DNA of 64,000 nucleotides from [Pantoea] beijingensis (GTDB lineage Bacteria; Pseudomonadota; Gammaproteobacteria; Enterobacterales; Enterobacteriaceae), in assembly GCF_022647505.1 (NCBI RefSeq), contig NZ_CP071409.1, positions 4,030,001-4,094,000 of the forward strand. The letters run 5' to 3'. Of this stretch, positions 35,160 to 46,153 are shown piece by piece. The translations under genes were made by a program, and so were the position numbers. Positions within the stretch are counted from its first letter, which is position 1, and every line of letters begins with the position of its first letter. The notes beneath the pieces are model-generated. The model was not told the DNA's origin. It worked only from the letters and a program-made list of their open reading frames with translations, and searched no databases.

Positions 35160-37028
35160 TTAAATCTCAACCTGCGTGCCTAATTCAATCACACGGTTTG
35201 GTGGGATTTCAAACTGATCCGGTGCCCGTAGAGCATTGCGCTGTAGTGCGAGGAACAGTTTTCCACGCAGCCGTAAATACCACGGACGATCGCCAATAAT
35301 GAGAGACTCATGCGACATGAAAAATGAGGTTTCCATCATCCGGCAGCTCAAACCTTCCAGCCCACAGCGATGGAAAATCTCTTCCATATTGGGCGTTTCT
35401 CGCCAGCCATAGCTTGCCACCACGCGCCAGAAGGTGGGCGAAAGCTGCTCAATACTGACACGACGCAGGTTATGCACATAGGGCGCATCTTCCGTACGCA
35501 ACGTCAGCAGCACCACACGCTCATGTAAAACTTTGTTATGTTTAAGATTATGCAACATGGCAAAAGGAATAACGTTCAAAGCACGCGACATATAAACCGC
35601 GGTACCCGGTACACGAACCGGTGGCGATTTCTCCAGCGAAGCGATCATTGCCTCAAGGGAGTTACCGTGTTCATGCATACGACGCAATAAACGGAAGCGT
35701 TCACTTTTCCAGGTTGTCATCACAATAAACATCGCCAGCGCCAGGCTTAGCGGTAACCAGCCACCCGAGAACACTTTCACCAGGTTGGCAGAGAATAGTG
35801 GTACATCAATGCACAACATCATCACCAGAATCAGCGCAATGAGATAGCGATTCCAGTGCCAGTTTTTTACCGCTACGGTGCAACTCAGGATCGAGGTTAA
35901 AACCATGGTTCCCGTAACTGCAATACCGTAAGCCGCCGCAAGATTACTGGAGTGCTTAAAGCTCACGATAACAATCACCACCGCAAAGAAGAGTATCCAG
36001 TTAATCACCGGGATATAGATTTGTCCCGACTCATTTTCCGACGTATGAACGATGCGTATGGGTGGCAAATATCCTAATCGCACGGCCTGCCGAGTGAGGG
36101 AGAATACGCCAGAAATCACAGCTTGTGATGCAATAACCGTTGCCAACGTGGCCAGAATGAGTAATGGGATGAGCGCCCAGTCGGGTGCCAGCAAAAAGAA
36201 TGGGTTTTTTATCGCCTCAGGATGCTTCAACAATAACGCTCCCTGACCAAAATAGTTCAGTACCAGCGCCGGTACCACAACAGAGAACCATGCCAGCCGA
36301 ATAGGGAACTTACCAAAATGCCCCATATCCGCATACAGTGCCTCAACGCCGGTAATCGCCAATACGACGGCACCGAGAGCGAAGAAAGAGATCTGCTTGT
36401 ATTGCACAAAGAAATGAACGGCCCAGGAAGGATTCATGGCTTGTAACACTTCAGGGTTATCAATAATGCTGCGCGCGCCGAGTATCGCCAGCACGATAAA
36501 CCATAGCAGCATAACGGGCGCAAAGAGCTTGCCGACAATGCCTGTACCGTGTTTCTGAATAACAAAGAGCAGCGTCAATACTGCTATTGATAAGGGAACG
36601 ATATACGCATCCAGTGAAGGTGCGGCAATCTCTAAACCTTCAATCGCAGACATCACCGAGATAGCAGGGGTGATCACCACTTCTCCGAAGAAAAAACTGC
36701 CGCCAATCAGGCCCATAATAACGAGCACAGCTGTTGCACGGGCGCCCGTATTGCGTCCGGCCAGTGACATCAGCGTTAAAATCCCGCCTTCACCAGCGTT
36801 ATCAGCCCGCATCACATAGCTGATGTACTTCAGTGAAACGACGAGAATAAGAAGCCAAAAAATCAGGGATAAAAATCCGAAAACCGCGCCACGCTCAACA
36901 CCAAAACCAAACTGACCAGAAAGACACTCACGCAGCGTATACAGCGGACTGGTGCCAATATCTCCGTATACCACACCAATTGCCGCAAGCGTCACGGCTC
37001 CAAGGGACTGCTTATTTTCAGCACTCAT
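35160..37028 (-). CDS. kup: Low-affinity potassium uptake protein Kup (TrkD)
   Basis: 622 aa, the E. coli length. KUP/HAK/KT family K+/H+ symporter: about 12 TM helices in the first 440 residues, with the conserved N-terminal '[17 protein letters not shown]' ion-path motif and '[11 protein letters not shown]', then a cytoplasmic tail of about 190 residues. Stands between rbsD and ravA as in E. coli and is transcribed toward rbs. Confidence 0.97.
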   Translation of the reverse strand: MSAENKQSLGAVTLAAIGVVYGDIGTSPLYTLRECLSGQFGFGVERGAVFGFLSLIFWLLILVVSLKYISYVMRADNAGEGGILTLMSLAGRNTGARATAVLVIMGLIGGSFFFGEVVITPAISVMSAIEGLEIAAPSLDAYIVPLSIAVLTLLFVIQKHGTGIVGKLFAPVMLLWFIVLAILGARSIIDNPEVLQAMNPSWAVHFFVQYKQISFFALGAVVLAITGVEALYADMGHFGKFPIRLAWFSVVVPALVLNYFGQGALLLKHPEAIKNPFFLLAPDWALIPLLILATLATVIASQAVISGVFSLTRQAVRLGYLPPIRIVHTSENESGQIYIPVINWILFFAVVIVIVSFKHSSNLAAAYGIAVTGTMVLTSILSCTVAVKNWHWNRYLIALILVMMLCIDVPLFSANLVKVFSGGWLPLSLALAMFIVMTTWKSERFRLLRRMHEHGNSLEAMIASLEKSPPVRVPGTAVYMSRALNVIPFAMLHNLKHNKVLHERVVLLTLRTEDAPYVHNLRRVSIEQLSPTFWRVVASYGWRETPNMEEIFHRCGLEGLSCRMMETSFFMSHESLIIGDRPWYLRLRGKLFLALQRNALRAPDQFEIPPNRVIELGTQVEI

Positions 37029-37281
37029 AGTCTAATCTTTAGTTAAAACAGAGATGCGCGACATTGCGCAGGGTTAATCCATAAAACGGCGCACAGTATG
37101 CACGAATTACCATAAAAGCCCATCCTGCTATCTGACTGGTTTTTGATTTGACGCGCCTCTTCACCCTTTAGTGATAAAAAAGCTGACTGCTATCAAGTGT
37201 TTCAAGCATGATAGCTAATAATAGTTACGCCCGTACTAAAGCCCACTGGCGACCTTGTACCTAAAGGATGATTGACTGATT
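37029..37281. promoter_or_regulatory. kup-ravA divergent spacer
   Basis: Holds promoters for both genes; none was assigned with confidence. A perfect 7-bp inverted repeat GCTATCA (37189-37195) / TGATAGC (37209-37215) lies about 70-90 bases before ravA and may be a regulator site or leader hairpin. Confidence 0.4.
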
Positions 37282-38775
37282 ATGGTTCAACCTCATTTAC
37301 TGGCAGAAAGAATTTCCCGCCTCAGCAACGCGCTGGAAAAGGGATTGTATGAGCGCCATCACGCCATACGCCTCTGTTTACTGGCTGCCTTGTGTGGCGA
37401 AAGCGTATTTCTGCTGGGGCCGCCAGGTATCGCAAAAAGCCTGATTGCACGCCGTCTTAAATATGCATTTCAACATGCACGCGCTTTTGAATATCTTATG
37501 ACGCGTTTCTCAACGCCGGAAGAGGTATTTGGTCCGTTGTCGATTCAGGCTCTAAAAGATGAGGGACGCTATCAGCGGCTGACAAAAGGATATCTCCCTG
37601 ACGCGGAAATTGTGTTTCTTGACGAAATCTGGAAAGCCGGCCCGGCGATCCTCAATACGCTATTAACCGCAATCAACGAACGCCGCTTTCGCAACGGAGA
37701 CAGTGAAGAAGCGATCCCGATGCGTCTGCTGGTTACCGCATCGAATGAGTTACCTGAGGCGGATAGCGGACTGGAGGCGCTTTACGATCGCATGTTAATC
37801 CGCCTGTGGCTGGACAATGTTCATGAGAAACAAAACTTTCGTAGCATGCTGATCCACCAACAGGATGAAAACACCAATCCGGTTGCAGAAAATCTCTGTA
37901 TTAGTCATGAGGAATATCATGAATGGCAGAAAAGCATCGCGCTGGTGGAGTTACCGGACCATGTTTTTGAACTGATTTATCAGTTGCGCCAGCAGTTAGA
38001 AAATTTGCCGGATGCACCCTATATCTCCGATCGTCGCTGGAAGAAAGCTATCCACCTGCTGCAAGCCTGCGCGTTTTATAGCGGACGCAGTGCGATTACC
38101 CCCATCGATTTGATCTTGCTGAAAGATTGTCTGTGGCACGATGTCACGTCAATGAAACTACTCGACCGTGAAATCAATACACTGATCACGCAGCAGGCAT
38201 GGCAGCAGCAGTCGATGTTAATCAGACTGCAGCAGATTGACGCACGCCGATTGGCGATACAACAGCAACAAAGTATTGAGCAGGCTATTGTGTTGGAAAA
38301 ACATGGCGGCATGTTCAGCCGTAAACCCCATTATGAGCTTCCCGCCAGTCTGAGTGATGAACATCTGACACTTATGCTGCAAAAACCGCTCACATTGCAT
38401 GATATGCAGGTTACCCATGTAGTGATCCCGCGAGAAGCGCTGCATCACTGGCTACAAAAAGGGGGGGAGGTTCGTGGTAAGTTGAACGGTATAGGCTTCG
38501 CGCAAATACTGGATCTGCAGGTGGATGGTAACGATTGCCTGACGCTGCGCGATGTCAGTCTGCAAGCGTCACGCCTGATGCTACCGGGCAAGCAGCAGAA
38601 CAATATGCCAGAAGAAATCGTACAGGCGCTGGATGAGCTGGAAACGCAGCTACGCAGGCAACGCGCACTGTTCAGCCAGCAGCAACGCTGTCTGTTTATT
38701 AGCGACGACTGGCTGGCACGTATTGAAACCAGTCTGCAGGATGTGGCGGAACAGATGAAACAGGCGCGTAAATGA
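37282..38775 (+). CDS. ravA: MoxR-type AAA+ ATPase RavA
   Basis: 497 aa (E. coli 498). AAA+ domain 1-300 with Walker A '[10 protein letters not shown]' (about 46-55), Walker B '[13 protein letters not shown]' (about 112-124) and sensor 1 '[11 protein letters not shown]'; then a LARA insertion domain that in E. coli binds inducible lysine decarboxylase. A hexamer that partners with ViaA and acts on respiratory complexes and Fe-S proteins. The ATG gives [12 protein letters not shown], matching the E. coli N terminus. Stop overlaps the viaA start (ATGA). Confidence 0.97.
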   Translation: MVQPHLLAERISRLSNALEKGLYERHHAIRLCLLAALCGESVFLLGPPGIAKSLIARRLKYAFQHARAFEYLMTRFSTPEEVFGPLSIQALKDEGRYQRLTKGYLPDAEIVFLDEIWKAGPAILNTLLTAINERRFRNGDSEEAIPMRLLVTASNELPEADSGLEALYDRMLIRLWLDNVHEKQNFRSMLIHQQDENTNPVAENLCISHEEYHEWQKSIALVELPDHVFELIYQLRQQLENLPDAPYISDRRWKKAIHLLQACAFYSGRSAITPIDLILLKDCLWHDVTSMKLLDREINTLITQQAWQQQSMLIRLQQIDARRLAIQQQQSIEQAIVLEKHGGMFSRKPHYELPASLSDEHLTLMLQKPLTLHDMQVTHVVIPREALHHWLQKGGEVRGKLNGIGFAQILDLQVDGNDCLTLRDVSLQASRLMLPGKQQNNMPEEIVQALDELETQLRRQRALFSQQQRCLFISDDWLARIETSLQDVAEQMKQARK

Positions 38776-40235
38776 TCTCGGTTGAGACATTGAGCGCGCT
38801 ACTGTCTATCGGCGAAGGTGAGCTAATAGAAGAGCTAATTATTGTACTACTGGCATCACCGCAGCTGGCACTGTTCTTCGAGAAATTCCCGCGGATGAAA
38901 AATGCGTTGCTTCGCGATATCCCCCGCTGGAAGGCTGAAATAATCGAAAACCTAAAAACCACACCGATCCCTGAAACACTGGAAAAAGAATTTACACTAT
39001 TTCAACAGTATCAAACGCTGAGTACCCGTGAATTCTCCTATCAATTAAAGGAATTACTCCTCAATCTTGATACGCTGAATACTCCCTTTGCTGAACAGGC
39101 ACGCACGCTGGTTGCCAATATTGAAGCAAACAAGGTGAGCCAGGCTCAACATACACTTTTTCTGCAACGCTGGCGCCTTAATCTGACGCTACAAACCTTA
39201 ACGCTCAATCAGCAGCTACTTGAACAGGAACGGGAAAAACTGCTGGCAGAATTGCAGCACCGTCTGGCGATCAGTGGCCAGTTAGCTCCCCTACTCTCGG
39301 ACGATGATGAAGCCGCAGCGGGACGCTTATGGGATATGAGTGTCAGTTCCCTGCAACATGGCGACGATAAACTGATTGCCGAATATGGTGAATTCCTGAC
39401 TCAACAGCCTGAACTGATAAAGCTGGCCGAACAGCTAGGCCGTAGTCGAGCAGCAAAATCGGTTCCCGCAGACGAAGCGCCACTGGAAGCGTTCCATCAA
39501 CAGGTGCGCGAACCGGATAACGTGCCCGAAGAGGTAAGCGGCATTCATCAGAGTGATGATGTATTACGCCTGTTGCCGCCAGAACTGGCAATTCTGGGTA
39601 TCAGCGAACTGGAAATTGAATTTTATCGGCGGTTAGTGGAAAAACGCCTGCTGACCTATCGGTTACAGGGTGATACATGGCATGAAAAGATGTCGCTACG
39701 TCCGGTCAGCCACCAACAACATGAAGATAGCCCCCGTGGTCCGTTTATCGTTTGTGTTGATACATCAGGCTCCATGGGCGGGTTTAATGAGCGCTGCGCC
39801 AAGGCCTTCTGCCTGGCCCTGCTAAAAGTCGCCCTGGCCGATAAGCGACGCTGTTACATCATGCTTTTCGCCCATGAGGTGATCGGGTATGAATTAACCG
39901 GCGATGATGGCATTGCCCAGGCTATTCGCTTTCTCGGGCAACGTTTTCGGGGCGGAACCGATCTGGCTGGCTGTCTGGATACGGTAATAAAACGTATGAA
40001 AAGCCCTATATGGCAGGAAGCGGATGCGGTTATCGTCTCGGACTTTATCGCTCAGCGACTACCTGATCCTTTAATAAAAAATATTCAGCATCATCAGTTA
40101 CAACTGCAGCAACGCTTTCACGCCGTTGCCATGTCCGCCCATGGAAAACCGGGAACGCTTCGCATTTTCGATCATATCTGGCGCTTCGATACCGGATTAA
40201 AAAGCCGTTTACTACGACGCTGGCAGCGCAAATAA
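38772..40235 (+). CDS. viaA: VWA-domain protein ViaA, RavA partner
   Basis: 487 aa. N-terminal helical region of about 300 residues binding phospholipids in E. coli, and a C-terminal von Willebrand A domain with the MIDAS motif '[10 protein letters not shown]' (DxSxS) near 330, plus a threonine in '[10 protein letters not shown]' and Asp in 'VIVSDFIAQ'. Start overlaps ravA by 4 bases. Together they form the MoxR-VWA chaperone pair, sensitising E. coli to aminoglycosides through respiration. Confidence 0.97.
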   Translation: MISVETLSALLSIGEGELIEELIIVLLASPQLALFFEKFPRMKNALLRDIPRWKAEIIENLKTTPIPETLEKEFTLFQQYQTLSTREFSYQLKELLLNLDTLNTPFAEQARTLVANIEANKVSQAQHTLFLQRWRLNLTLQTLTLNQQLLEQEREKLLAELQHRLAISGQLAPLLSDDDEAAAGRLWDMSVSSLQHGDDKLIAEYGEFLTQQPELIKLAEQLGRSRAAKSVPADEAPLEAFHQQVREPDNVPEEVSGIHQSDDVLRLLPPELAILGISELEIEFYRRLVEKRLLTYRLQGDTWHEKMSLRPVSHQQHEDSPRGPFIVCVDTSGSMGGFNERCAKAFCLALLKVALADKRRCYIMLFAHEVIGYELTGDDGIAQAIRFLGQRFRGGTDLAGCLDTVIKRMKSPIWQEADAVIVSDFIAQRLPDPLIKNIQHHQLQLQQRFHAVAMSAHGKPGTLRIFDHIWRFDTGLKSRLLRRWQRK

Positions 40236-40318
40236 TGTTGTACAAATAACAATTTATTTTCATATTCTGTACAACTTTCCCCAACAGATGAAAAAGCTTA
40301 TTTGCTATAGTTACACTT

Positions 40319-40390
40319 AAAATAATTCGAGTTGCCGGCGGATGGCAGATTTATCATGCCTCGCAAGCCGCATGAATTTGACGGCATCTC
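40319..40390. repeat. Truncated ERIC-like element in the ovoA leader
   Basis: AATAATTCGAGTTGCCGG then GATGGCAG (40321 on) matches the ERIC left end, and GCCGCATGAATTTGACGGCATC (40369-40390) resembles the right end. The middle of the repeat is missing. Located just before ovoA. Confidence 0.45.
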
Positions 40391-40422
40391 TTTATTTCTC
40401 CACCGTGACCAGGGAGTATATC

Positions 40423-42558
40423 GTGACACAGCAGCACATTTCCGGCTTACCTGCCCCCACTAAAACGCTGCTTTTAAGTGGCAGTGATAGCGAACAGAAA
40501 CGTCAGGAGATCCTTAACTATTTCACCCAAACGTGGGAGCTGTACGAAAGTCTGTTCGATTGCCTGAGCGACGATCGTGCCTGGTTTAACAAAGCTATTT
40601 CACTCCGCCATCCGTTGATCTTTTATTTTGGCCACACCGCCACGTTCTACATTAATAAACTGATGGCCGGGCAATACCTTGATCGCCGTATTGATGCCAA
40701 CATCGAAGCGATGCTGGCGATTGGCGTGGATGAAATGAGCTGGGACGACCTGGATAATCGCCATTATTCATGGCCATCTCTTGCTGAACTACGTGATTAC
40801 CGGGGCAAAGTAAAAAGCACCGTAAGCACCTTTATTCGTAACATGCCGCTAACGCTGCCTATTGACTGGAACAGCCCAGCCTGGGTGATTTTGATGGGCA
40901 TTGAGCATGAACGTATCCATCTGGAAACCTCTAGCGTGCTGATACGTCAGTTGCCCGTGGAGTGGGTTCAACCCAATTCGCACTGGCCCGTTTGTGAAGT
41001 GGCGCGGCATCAACGTGAGGTAACGCCGAAAAACCAGCTTGTTGCGGTTCCCGGAGGAAAAGTCATCCAGGGGAAAACCGACGACACCTATGGCTGGGAT
41101 AACGAATACGGTCAGTTACATACAGAGGTTAGTCCCTTTAAAGCCAGTCAAATGCTGGTGAGCAATGCCGAGTTCTTTGAATTTGTTGTCGCTGGCGGTT
41201 ATCAACAGCAGCAATGGTGGGATGAGGAAGGCTGGGGCTGGCGTGAATTCTCCGCAGCAACCCTGCCAACATTTTGGGTTGGCGATCTTGCACAACCGGA
41301 CGCATTGAAACTCCGTTTAATGACGGAAGAAGTCGCAATGCCGTGGGACTGGCCAGTAGAAGTGAATCAACTGGAAGCCGCAGCCTTTTGTCGCTGGAAA
41401 GCCGCAGAAACGGGTAAATCCATTCAGTTGCCGAGTGAAGCTGAATGGTATGTATTACGTGAACAGGTAGAGGGCGATCAGCCCGACTGGCCACAAGCAC
41501 CCGGTAATATCAACCTGGCTTACTGGGCATCTTCCTGCCCGGTTGACCAATTCCCGCAGGGCGATTTTTACGATGTGGTAGGCAACGTCTGGCAATGGAC
41601 GACCACACCAACGAATGGTCTGGAAGGATTCAGGGTTCATCCACTGTATGACGATTTTTCTACACCCACTTTTGACGGCAAGCATTCACTTATCAAAGGT
41701 GGTAGCTGGATTTCGACCGGCAATGAAGCGCTCAAGTCATCGAGGTATGCATTCCGCCGCCACTTTTTCCAGCATGCAGGTTTCCGCTATGTGATCTCTT
41801 CCCACCAGGAAACCATGAAGGTTAACCCGTACGAAACGGACAGCATGGTGTCCCAATACCTCGATTTTCAGTACGGTCCTGACTATTTTGGTGTAAAAAA
41901 CTACGCTAAGGCGCTGGTAGAGATAGCCTTGCAGGTTACTCATAAACGTGGACGGGCACTGGATATTGGCTGCGCTACGGGTCGGGCGAGTTTTGAACTG
42001 GCACGCCATTTCGAGCAGGTTGTCGGAATGGATTACTCGGCACGCTTTATTGATGTAGCTTTACAACTCACCAGCGGTGAAGATTTTCGTTATGTGACGC
42101 AGGAAGAAGGTGACTTGGTGGAATACCGCCAGGTACGTCTCAAAGATTATGATGTGGGTACCGAGCAGGCTTCACGTATTCATTTTATTCAGGGAGATGC
42201 CTGTAACCTTAAACCACAACGCGAGTTATATGATTTGGTCCTGGCGTCAAATCTCATCGATCGGTTACACCAACCAGCACAATTTTTACGGGATATTACC
42301 ACCATGCTACGTTCCGGCGGCGTATTGATGCTCTCTTCGCCTTACACATGGCTGGAAGAGTACACCCCAAAAGAAAACTGGCTGGGTGGTATACGGGAAA
42401 ATGGTGAAGCGCTAACCTCGTATCAGGCGTTACAGCGTTTGCTAAGTCACGATTTTGAAGAGATTGCAGCCCCGCAGGACGTTCCTTTCGTGATCCGTGA
42501 AACCGCACGTAAATATCAGCATACGCTGGCACAGTTGACGGTTTGGCGTAAACGGTAA
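40423..42558 (+). CDS. ovoA: 5-histidylcysteine sulfoxide synthase / ovothiol synthase OvoA
   Basis: 711 aa, first committed enzyme of ovothiol synthesis. N-terminal DinB-like domain with the iron-binding HxxxHxE motif in 'EHERIHLETS' (near 165-173), FGE-sulfatase domain (about 230-450) ending in 'KGGSWISTGNEALKSSRYAF' and 'HAGFRY', and a C-terminal SAM methyltransferase (about 495-711) with motif I 'ALDIGCATGRASFEL' that N-methylates the imidazole. OvoA oxidatively couples cysteine with histidine at C5, using O2. The frame extends to 40342, but the GTG at 40423 has AGGGAG 6 bases upstream and the extra 27 codons lie in a repeat-derived leader. It occupies the site of asnA in E. coli; no ovoB (PLP lyase) is in the window. 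From memory, OvoA of E. tasmaniensis was the founding enzyme. Confidence 0.95.
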   Translation: MTQQHISGLPAPTKTLLLSGSDSEQKRQEILNYFTQTWELYESLFDCLSDDRAWFNKAISLRHPLIFYFGHTATFYINKLMAGQYLDRRIDANIEAMLAIGVDEMSWDDLDNRHYSWPSLAELRDYRGKVKSTVSTFIRNMPLTLPIDWNSPAWVILMGIEHERIHLETSSVLIRQLPVEWVQPNSHWPVCEVARHQREVTPKNQLVAVPGGKVIQGKTDDTYGWDNEYGQLHTEVSPFKASQMLVSNAEFFEFVVAGGYQQQQWWDEEGWGWREFSAATLPTFWVGDLAQPDALKLRLMTEEVAMPWDWPVEVNQLEAAAFCRWKAAETGKSIQLPSEAEWYVLREQVEGDQPDWPQAPGNINLAYWASSCPVDQFPQGDFYDVVGNVWQWTTTPTNGLEGFRVHPLYDDFSTPTFDGKHSLIKGGSWISTGNEALKSSRYAFRRHFFQHAGFRYVISSHQETMKVNPYETDSMVSQYLDFQYGPDYFGVKNYAKALVEIALQVTHKRGRALDIGCATGRASFELARHFEQVVGMDYSARFIDVALQLTSGEDFRYVTQEEGDLVEYRQVRLKDYDVGTEQASRIHFIQGDACNLKPQRELYDLVLASNLIDRLHQPAQFLRDITTMLRSGGVLMLSSPYTWLEEYTPKENWLGGIRENGEALTSYQALQRLLSHDFEEIAAPQDVPFVIRETARKYQHTLAQLTVWRKR

Positions 42559-42604
42559 ATTCGGACCGGCGTGGACAACCACGCCGTCATCATCGGAGCA
42601 AAAA

Positions 42605-43066
42605 GTGGTAGATAATCTGCAAATAGATAATCTCGATCGCGGCATCCTTAATGCGCTAATGGAAAATGCGCGTACAGCCTATGCCGAGCTGGCAAAAGTC
42701 TTTAACGTCAGCCCCGGTACCATTCACGTACGCGTAGAAAAAATGAAGCAAGCAGGGATCATCAAAGGAACTCGGGTGGAGATAGATCCTAAACATCTGG
42801 GTTATGACGTCTGCTGCTTTATCGGCATTATTCTGAAAAGCGCTCGGGATTACCCCGCCGCGGTAGCCAAACTTGATGCGTTGGATGAAGTGGTCGAAGC
42901 CTGGTATACCACGGGTCACTACAGCATATTTATCAAGGTGATGTGCCGTTCAATCGATGCATTGCAGCAAGTATTGATCAACAAGATCCAGACCATTGAT
43001 GAAATTCAGTCCACTGAAACGTTAATCTCACTGCAAAATCCGATCATGCGCTCCATTAAGCCATAA
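42605..43066 (+). CDS. asnC: Lrp-family transcriptional regulator AsnC
   Basis: 153 aa. Helix-turn-helix at residues 6-55 ('NARTAYAELAKVFNVSPGTI') and RAM ligand domain with 'YYTTGHYSIFIKV'-type strand (here WYTTGHYSIFIKVM). GTG start at 42605, with GGAG 8 bases before it. E. coli AsnC activates asnA and affects mnmG and mioC transcription; asnA is not next to it here, so its local target is unclear. Transcribed with mioC toward oriC. Confidence 0.95.
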   Translation: MVDNLQIDNLDRGILNALMENARTAYAELAKVFNVSPGTIHVRVEKMKQAGIIKGTRVEIDPKHLGYDVCCFIGIILKSARDYPAAVAKLDALDEVVEAWYTTGHYSIFIKVMCRSIDALQQVLINKIQTIDEIQSTETLISLQNPIMRSIKP

Positions 43067-43079
43067 TCGGTGCATAATA

Positions 43080-43088
43080 TTATCCACA
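43080..43088 (+). promoter_or_regulatory. DnaA box in the mioC upstream region
   Basis: TTATCCACA, consensus, lies 14 bases after the asnC stop and about 220 bases before mioC. DnaA represses mioC transcription in E. coli, so this is a likely control site. Confidence 0.75.
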
Positions 43089-43310
43089 GCCATTCAGCCA
43101 TCACTTTCCGCCATTACACTGCTCAGAGCCGCTGCGTATTTCGATTAAAGTAGCGGCCATTAGCGGCGTTGTGCGAACTTTCTACTGAATCCCACAAAAG
43201 CCATTGAAGCTAAAAAATCAGTCATACCGGAGAAAAACCCTATTCTTCCACAGGTAGATCACCGGAAGATCACAGCGTACAATGCTTGCCTTTAGACTCA
43301 GGGATCCATT

Positions 43311-43751
43311 ATGACTCACATCACCTTAATTACGGGTAGCACCTTAGGCAGTGCCGAATATGTTGCTGAGCATTTGGCAGAAAAACTGGAAGAAGCCGGT
43401 CATTCAACGGAGATTCTGCACGGTCCTGAACTGAATGAATTGTCATTAGACGGCTTGTGGCTGGTAGTGACTTCCACGCATGGTGCGGGTGAGCTGCCTG
43501 ATAATCTGCAAACATTGTTTGATGAGATAGAAGAACAGCAGCCAGATTTGTCCGGCGTTCGCTATGGTGCAATCGGTATTGGCAATCGTGAGTACGACCT
43601 GTTTTGTGGAGCGATTGATAAAATGGATACGCTCCTTAATGAACGTGGCGCTATGCGACTGGGTGAACGTCTTGAAATTGACGTGCTCGAACATGAGATC
43701 CCGGAAGATCCGGCAGAAGTATGGCTGGGAAGCTGGATACCCCTACTTTAG
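43311..43751 (+). CDS. mioC: Flavodoxin-like protein MioC
   Basis: 146 aa (E. coli 147), an FMN-binding flavodoxin needed for biotin synthase activity in vitro. FMN phosphate loop 'LITGSTLGSAEYVAE' (residues 5-19), second loop 'TSTHGAGELPDN' and third 'IGIGNREYDLFCGA'. Located immediately upstream of oriC; transcription from it runs into the origin, as in E. coli. Confidence 0.97.
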   Translation: MTHITLITGSTLGSAEYVAEHLAEKLEEAGHSTEILHGPELNELSLDGLWLVVTSTHGAGELPDNLQTLFDEIEEQQPDLSGVRYGAIGIGNREYDLFCGAIDKMDTLLNERGAMRLGERLEIDVLEHEIPEDPAEVWLGSWIPLL

Positions 43752-43857
43752 CCTGACCAGACTTCTCATATGAGAGACATTTTTCTTTATAAAAGACGTT
43801 TTTTTGTGGCATCAGAGGTTTTATTCACTCTTTTTGTGCTTTTTATCTTGGAATGAT

Positions 43858-44101
43858 TGTGGATAACTCATGTACTGATGCCCCAATAACCAGTAGTTAT
43901 CCCAATAATAACTTTATAGCTGGCAAGAGACTGTGTATAAGTAGCCCTTTAGATCCCAGCTTATACGGATCAGGATCACCGGTCATTCACAAGAAACGAT
44001 CGAAGCTAATTTCTTGATCGCTATGATCAAAACAGCCTTATCCACAGAGATCGTCGATCCTAATAAGAGATCTAATAAAGAGATCCTTAAATAAAAAGAT
44101 C
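43858..44101 (+). other. oriC: Chromosomal replication origin oriC
   Basis: Between mioC and mnmG, as in E. coli but in the opposite orientation relative to the window. DnaA boxes: R4 TGTGGATAA (43858-43866), R3-like TTATCCCAA (43897-43905), R2 TGTGTATAA (43932-43940), a TTATACGGATC element (43959 on) and R1 TTATCCACA (44038-44046). The DNA-unwinding element has three AT-rich 13-mers ending in GATC: CTAATAAGAGATC (44060-44072), TAATAAAGAGATC (44073-44085) and AAATAAAAAGATC (44089-44101). The many GATC sites fit Dam/SeqA control. Confidence 0.97.
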
Positions 44102-44211
44102 TTTCTTTTAAACCCTAACGATCCCGACACTTTCACCATCGTCTAAAGTTGAGTAGAATCCACGGCCCAGAGGTAATCTCCTCTGCAAGTCCAATCGCGA
44201 GGTGCAGTACC

Positions 44212-46101
44212 ATGTTCTATCCAGATCCTTTTGACGTCATCGTTATTGGTGGTGGTCATGCGGGAACAGAAGCCGCAATGGCTGCTGCCCGAATGGGTCA
44301 ACATACCCTGTTATTAACCCATAACATTGATACGCTGGGACAAATGTCCTGTAATCCTGCAATCGGTGGTATTGGGAAAGGACATCTGGTTAAGGAAGTG
44401 GATGCACTAGGCGGTCTAATGGCCACGGCGATTGACCATGCCGGTATTCAGTTTAGGATACTAAACGCCAGCAAAGGACCTGCAGTAAGGGCAACGCGTG
44501 CACAGGCCGATCGCGTACTTTATCGTCAGGCAGTCCGTACAGCACTGGAGAGTCAGCCTAACCTGATGATCTTCCAGCAGGCGGTTGATGATCTTATTGT
44601 GGAAAACGATCGTGTTGTAGGTGCAGTTACCCAAATGGGGCTGAAATTCCGAGCCAGGGCCGTGGTATTAACCGTGGGAACATTCCTTGACGGCAAAATC
44701 CATATTGGGCTGGATAATTACAGCGGTGGCCGTGCTGGCGATCCCCCTTCTATCCCACTGGCACGACGGCTGCGTGAATTACCGCTGCGTGTAAGTCGAC
44801 TAAAAACCGGTACGCCACCGCGTATTGACGCACGCAGCATCAACTTCAGCGTATTAGCTCCGCAGCATGGCGATAATCCCATGCCAGTATTCTCATTCAT
44901 GGGTAACAGGTCGCAACATCCGCAGCAAGTACCTTGCTATATCACCTATACCAATGAAAAAACGCATGAAGTGATCCGTAACAATCTCGACCGCAGTCCA
45001 ATGTATGCCGGGATCATCGAAGGTATCGGGCCTCGTTATTGTCCATCGATCGAAGATAAAGTGATGCGTTTTGCCGATCGTAATGCACACCAAATTTTCC
45101 TTGAGCCGGAAGGGTTAACCAGCAACGAAATTTATCCAAACGGCATCTCAACCAGCTTGCCATTTGATGTACAAATGCAGATCGTTCGCTCGATGGAAGG
45201 ACTGGAAAATGCCCGTATCGTGCGTCCAGGCTATGCCATTGAGTATGATTTCTTCGATCCACGAGATCTGAAACCTACGCTGGAAAGTAAATATATCAAC
45301 GGTCTGTTTTTTGCCGGACAGATTAATGGTACCACCGGGTATGAAGAAGCAGCAGCACAGGGATTACTCGCGGGTCTGAATGCGGGACGTCTGTCGGCGG
45401 ATAAAGAAGGCTGGGCGCCTACACGTTCTCAGGCTTATCTTGGTGTGCTGGTGGACGATCTTTGCACGCTGGGGACGAAAGAACCGTATCGCATGTTTAC
45501 TTCTCGTGCCGAATATCGCCTGATGCTGCGTGAAGACAATGCAGACTTGCGTCTGACGGAAGCTGGGCGTGAGTTGGGATTGGTTGATGATGCACGTTGG
45601 GCACGTTTCAATCAGAAACTCGAAATGATTGAACAAGAACGCCAGCGTCTGCGAGATATTTGGGTACACCCAAAAACTGAAGGCATCGATGAAATTAATG
45701 CGGTACTGAGCGCTAACCTGACTAAAGAGGCGAGCGGGGAAGATTTGCTGCGCCGACCTGAAATGACGTATGAACGGTTGATGACGCTAAGTAAATTCTC
45801 GCCTGCGTTAAATGATGCGCAAGCGGCTGAACAAGTAGAAATTCAGGTTAAATACGAAGGTTATATTGCGCGTCAGCAGGAAGAGATCGATCGTCAACTA
45901 CGTAATGAAAAGACTCTGCTACCAGCCACGCTGGACTACCATCAGGTGACGGGCCTTTCTAATGAAGTTATTGCTAAGCTGAACGATCATAAACCTAATT
46001 CGATCGGCCAGGCATCGCGTATCTCTGGCATTACGCCTGCCGCGATCTCAATTTTGTTAATCTACCTGAAAAAACAGGGACTACTGCGCAAGAGCGCATA
46101 A
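44212..46101 (+). CDS. mnmG: tRNA uridine-5-carboxymethylaminomethyl modification enzyme MnmG (GidA)
   Basis: 629 aa, the E. coli length. FAD-binding partner of MnmE that forms cmnm5U at the wobble position of certain tRNAs. N-terminal dinucleotide fold '[14 protein letters not shown]' (residues 9-22), conserved '[21 protein letters not shown]' and '[18 protein letters not shown]', and an alpha-helical C-terminal domain. The frame continues 21 codons upstream, but the ATG at 44212 (MFYPDPFDV) with GAGG 8-9 bases before it is right. First gene downstream of oriC; followed by rsmG. Confidence 0.97.
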   Translation: MFYPDPFDVIVIGGGHAGTEAAMAAARMGQHTLLLTHNIDTLGQMSCNPAIGGIGKGHLVKEVDALGGLMATAIDHAGIQFRILNASKGPAVRATRAQADRVLYRQAVRTALESQPNLMIFQQAVDDLIVENDRVVGAVTQMGLKFRARAVVLTVGTFLDGKIHIGLDNYSGGRAGDPPSIPLARRLRELPLRVSRLKTGTPPRIDARSINFSVLAPQHGDNPMPVFSFMGNRSQHPQQVPCYITYTNEKTHEVIRNNLDRSPMYAGIIEGIGPRYCPSIEDKVMRFADRNAHQIFLEPEGLTSNEIYPNGISTSLPFDVQMQIVRSMEGLENARIVRPGYAIEYDFFDPRDLKPTLESKYINGLFFAGQINGTTGYEEAAAQGLLAGLNAGRLSADKEGWAPTRSQAYLGVLVDDLCTLGTKEPYRMFTSRAEYRLMLREDNADLRLTEAGRELGLVDDARWARFNQKLEMIEQERQRLRDIWVHPKTEGIDEINAVLSANLTKEASGEDLLRRPEMTYERLMTLSKFSPALNDAQAAEQVEIQVKYEGYIARQQEEIDRQLRNEKTLLPATLDYHQVTGLSNEVIAKLNDHKPNSIGQASRISGITPAAISILLIYLKKQGLLRKSA

Positions 46102-46109
46102 TACTTTTA

Positions 46110-46131
46110 TCGGGTCGGTTTTCCGACCCGA
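46110..46131 (+). terminator. Hairpin between mnmG and rsmG
   Basis: TCGGGTCGG/CCGACCCGA with a short T-rich loop. No run of T follows within a few bases, so it may attenuate rather than stop transcription into rsmG, which starts 22 bases later. Confidence 0.6.
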
Positions 46132-46153
46132 CAACACTTTCATACGGGCTTAG

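Noticed and set aside
37282..40235. ravA-viaA considered as a new AAA+/VWA defence or chaperone system
   Set aside because: It matches the known RavA-ViaA pair in length, motifs and gene order next to kup.
40342..40422. 27-codon N-terminal extension of ovoA
   Set aside because: It has no ribosome site and lies in a repeat-like leader; the GTG at 40423 has a good AGGGAG.
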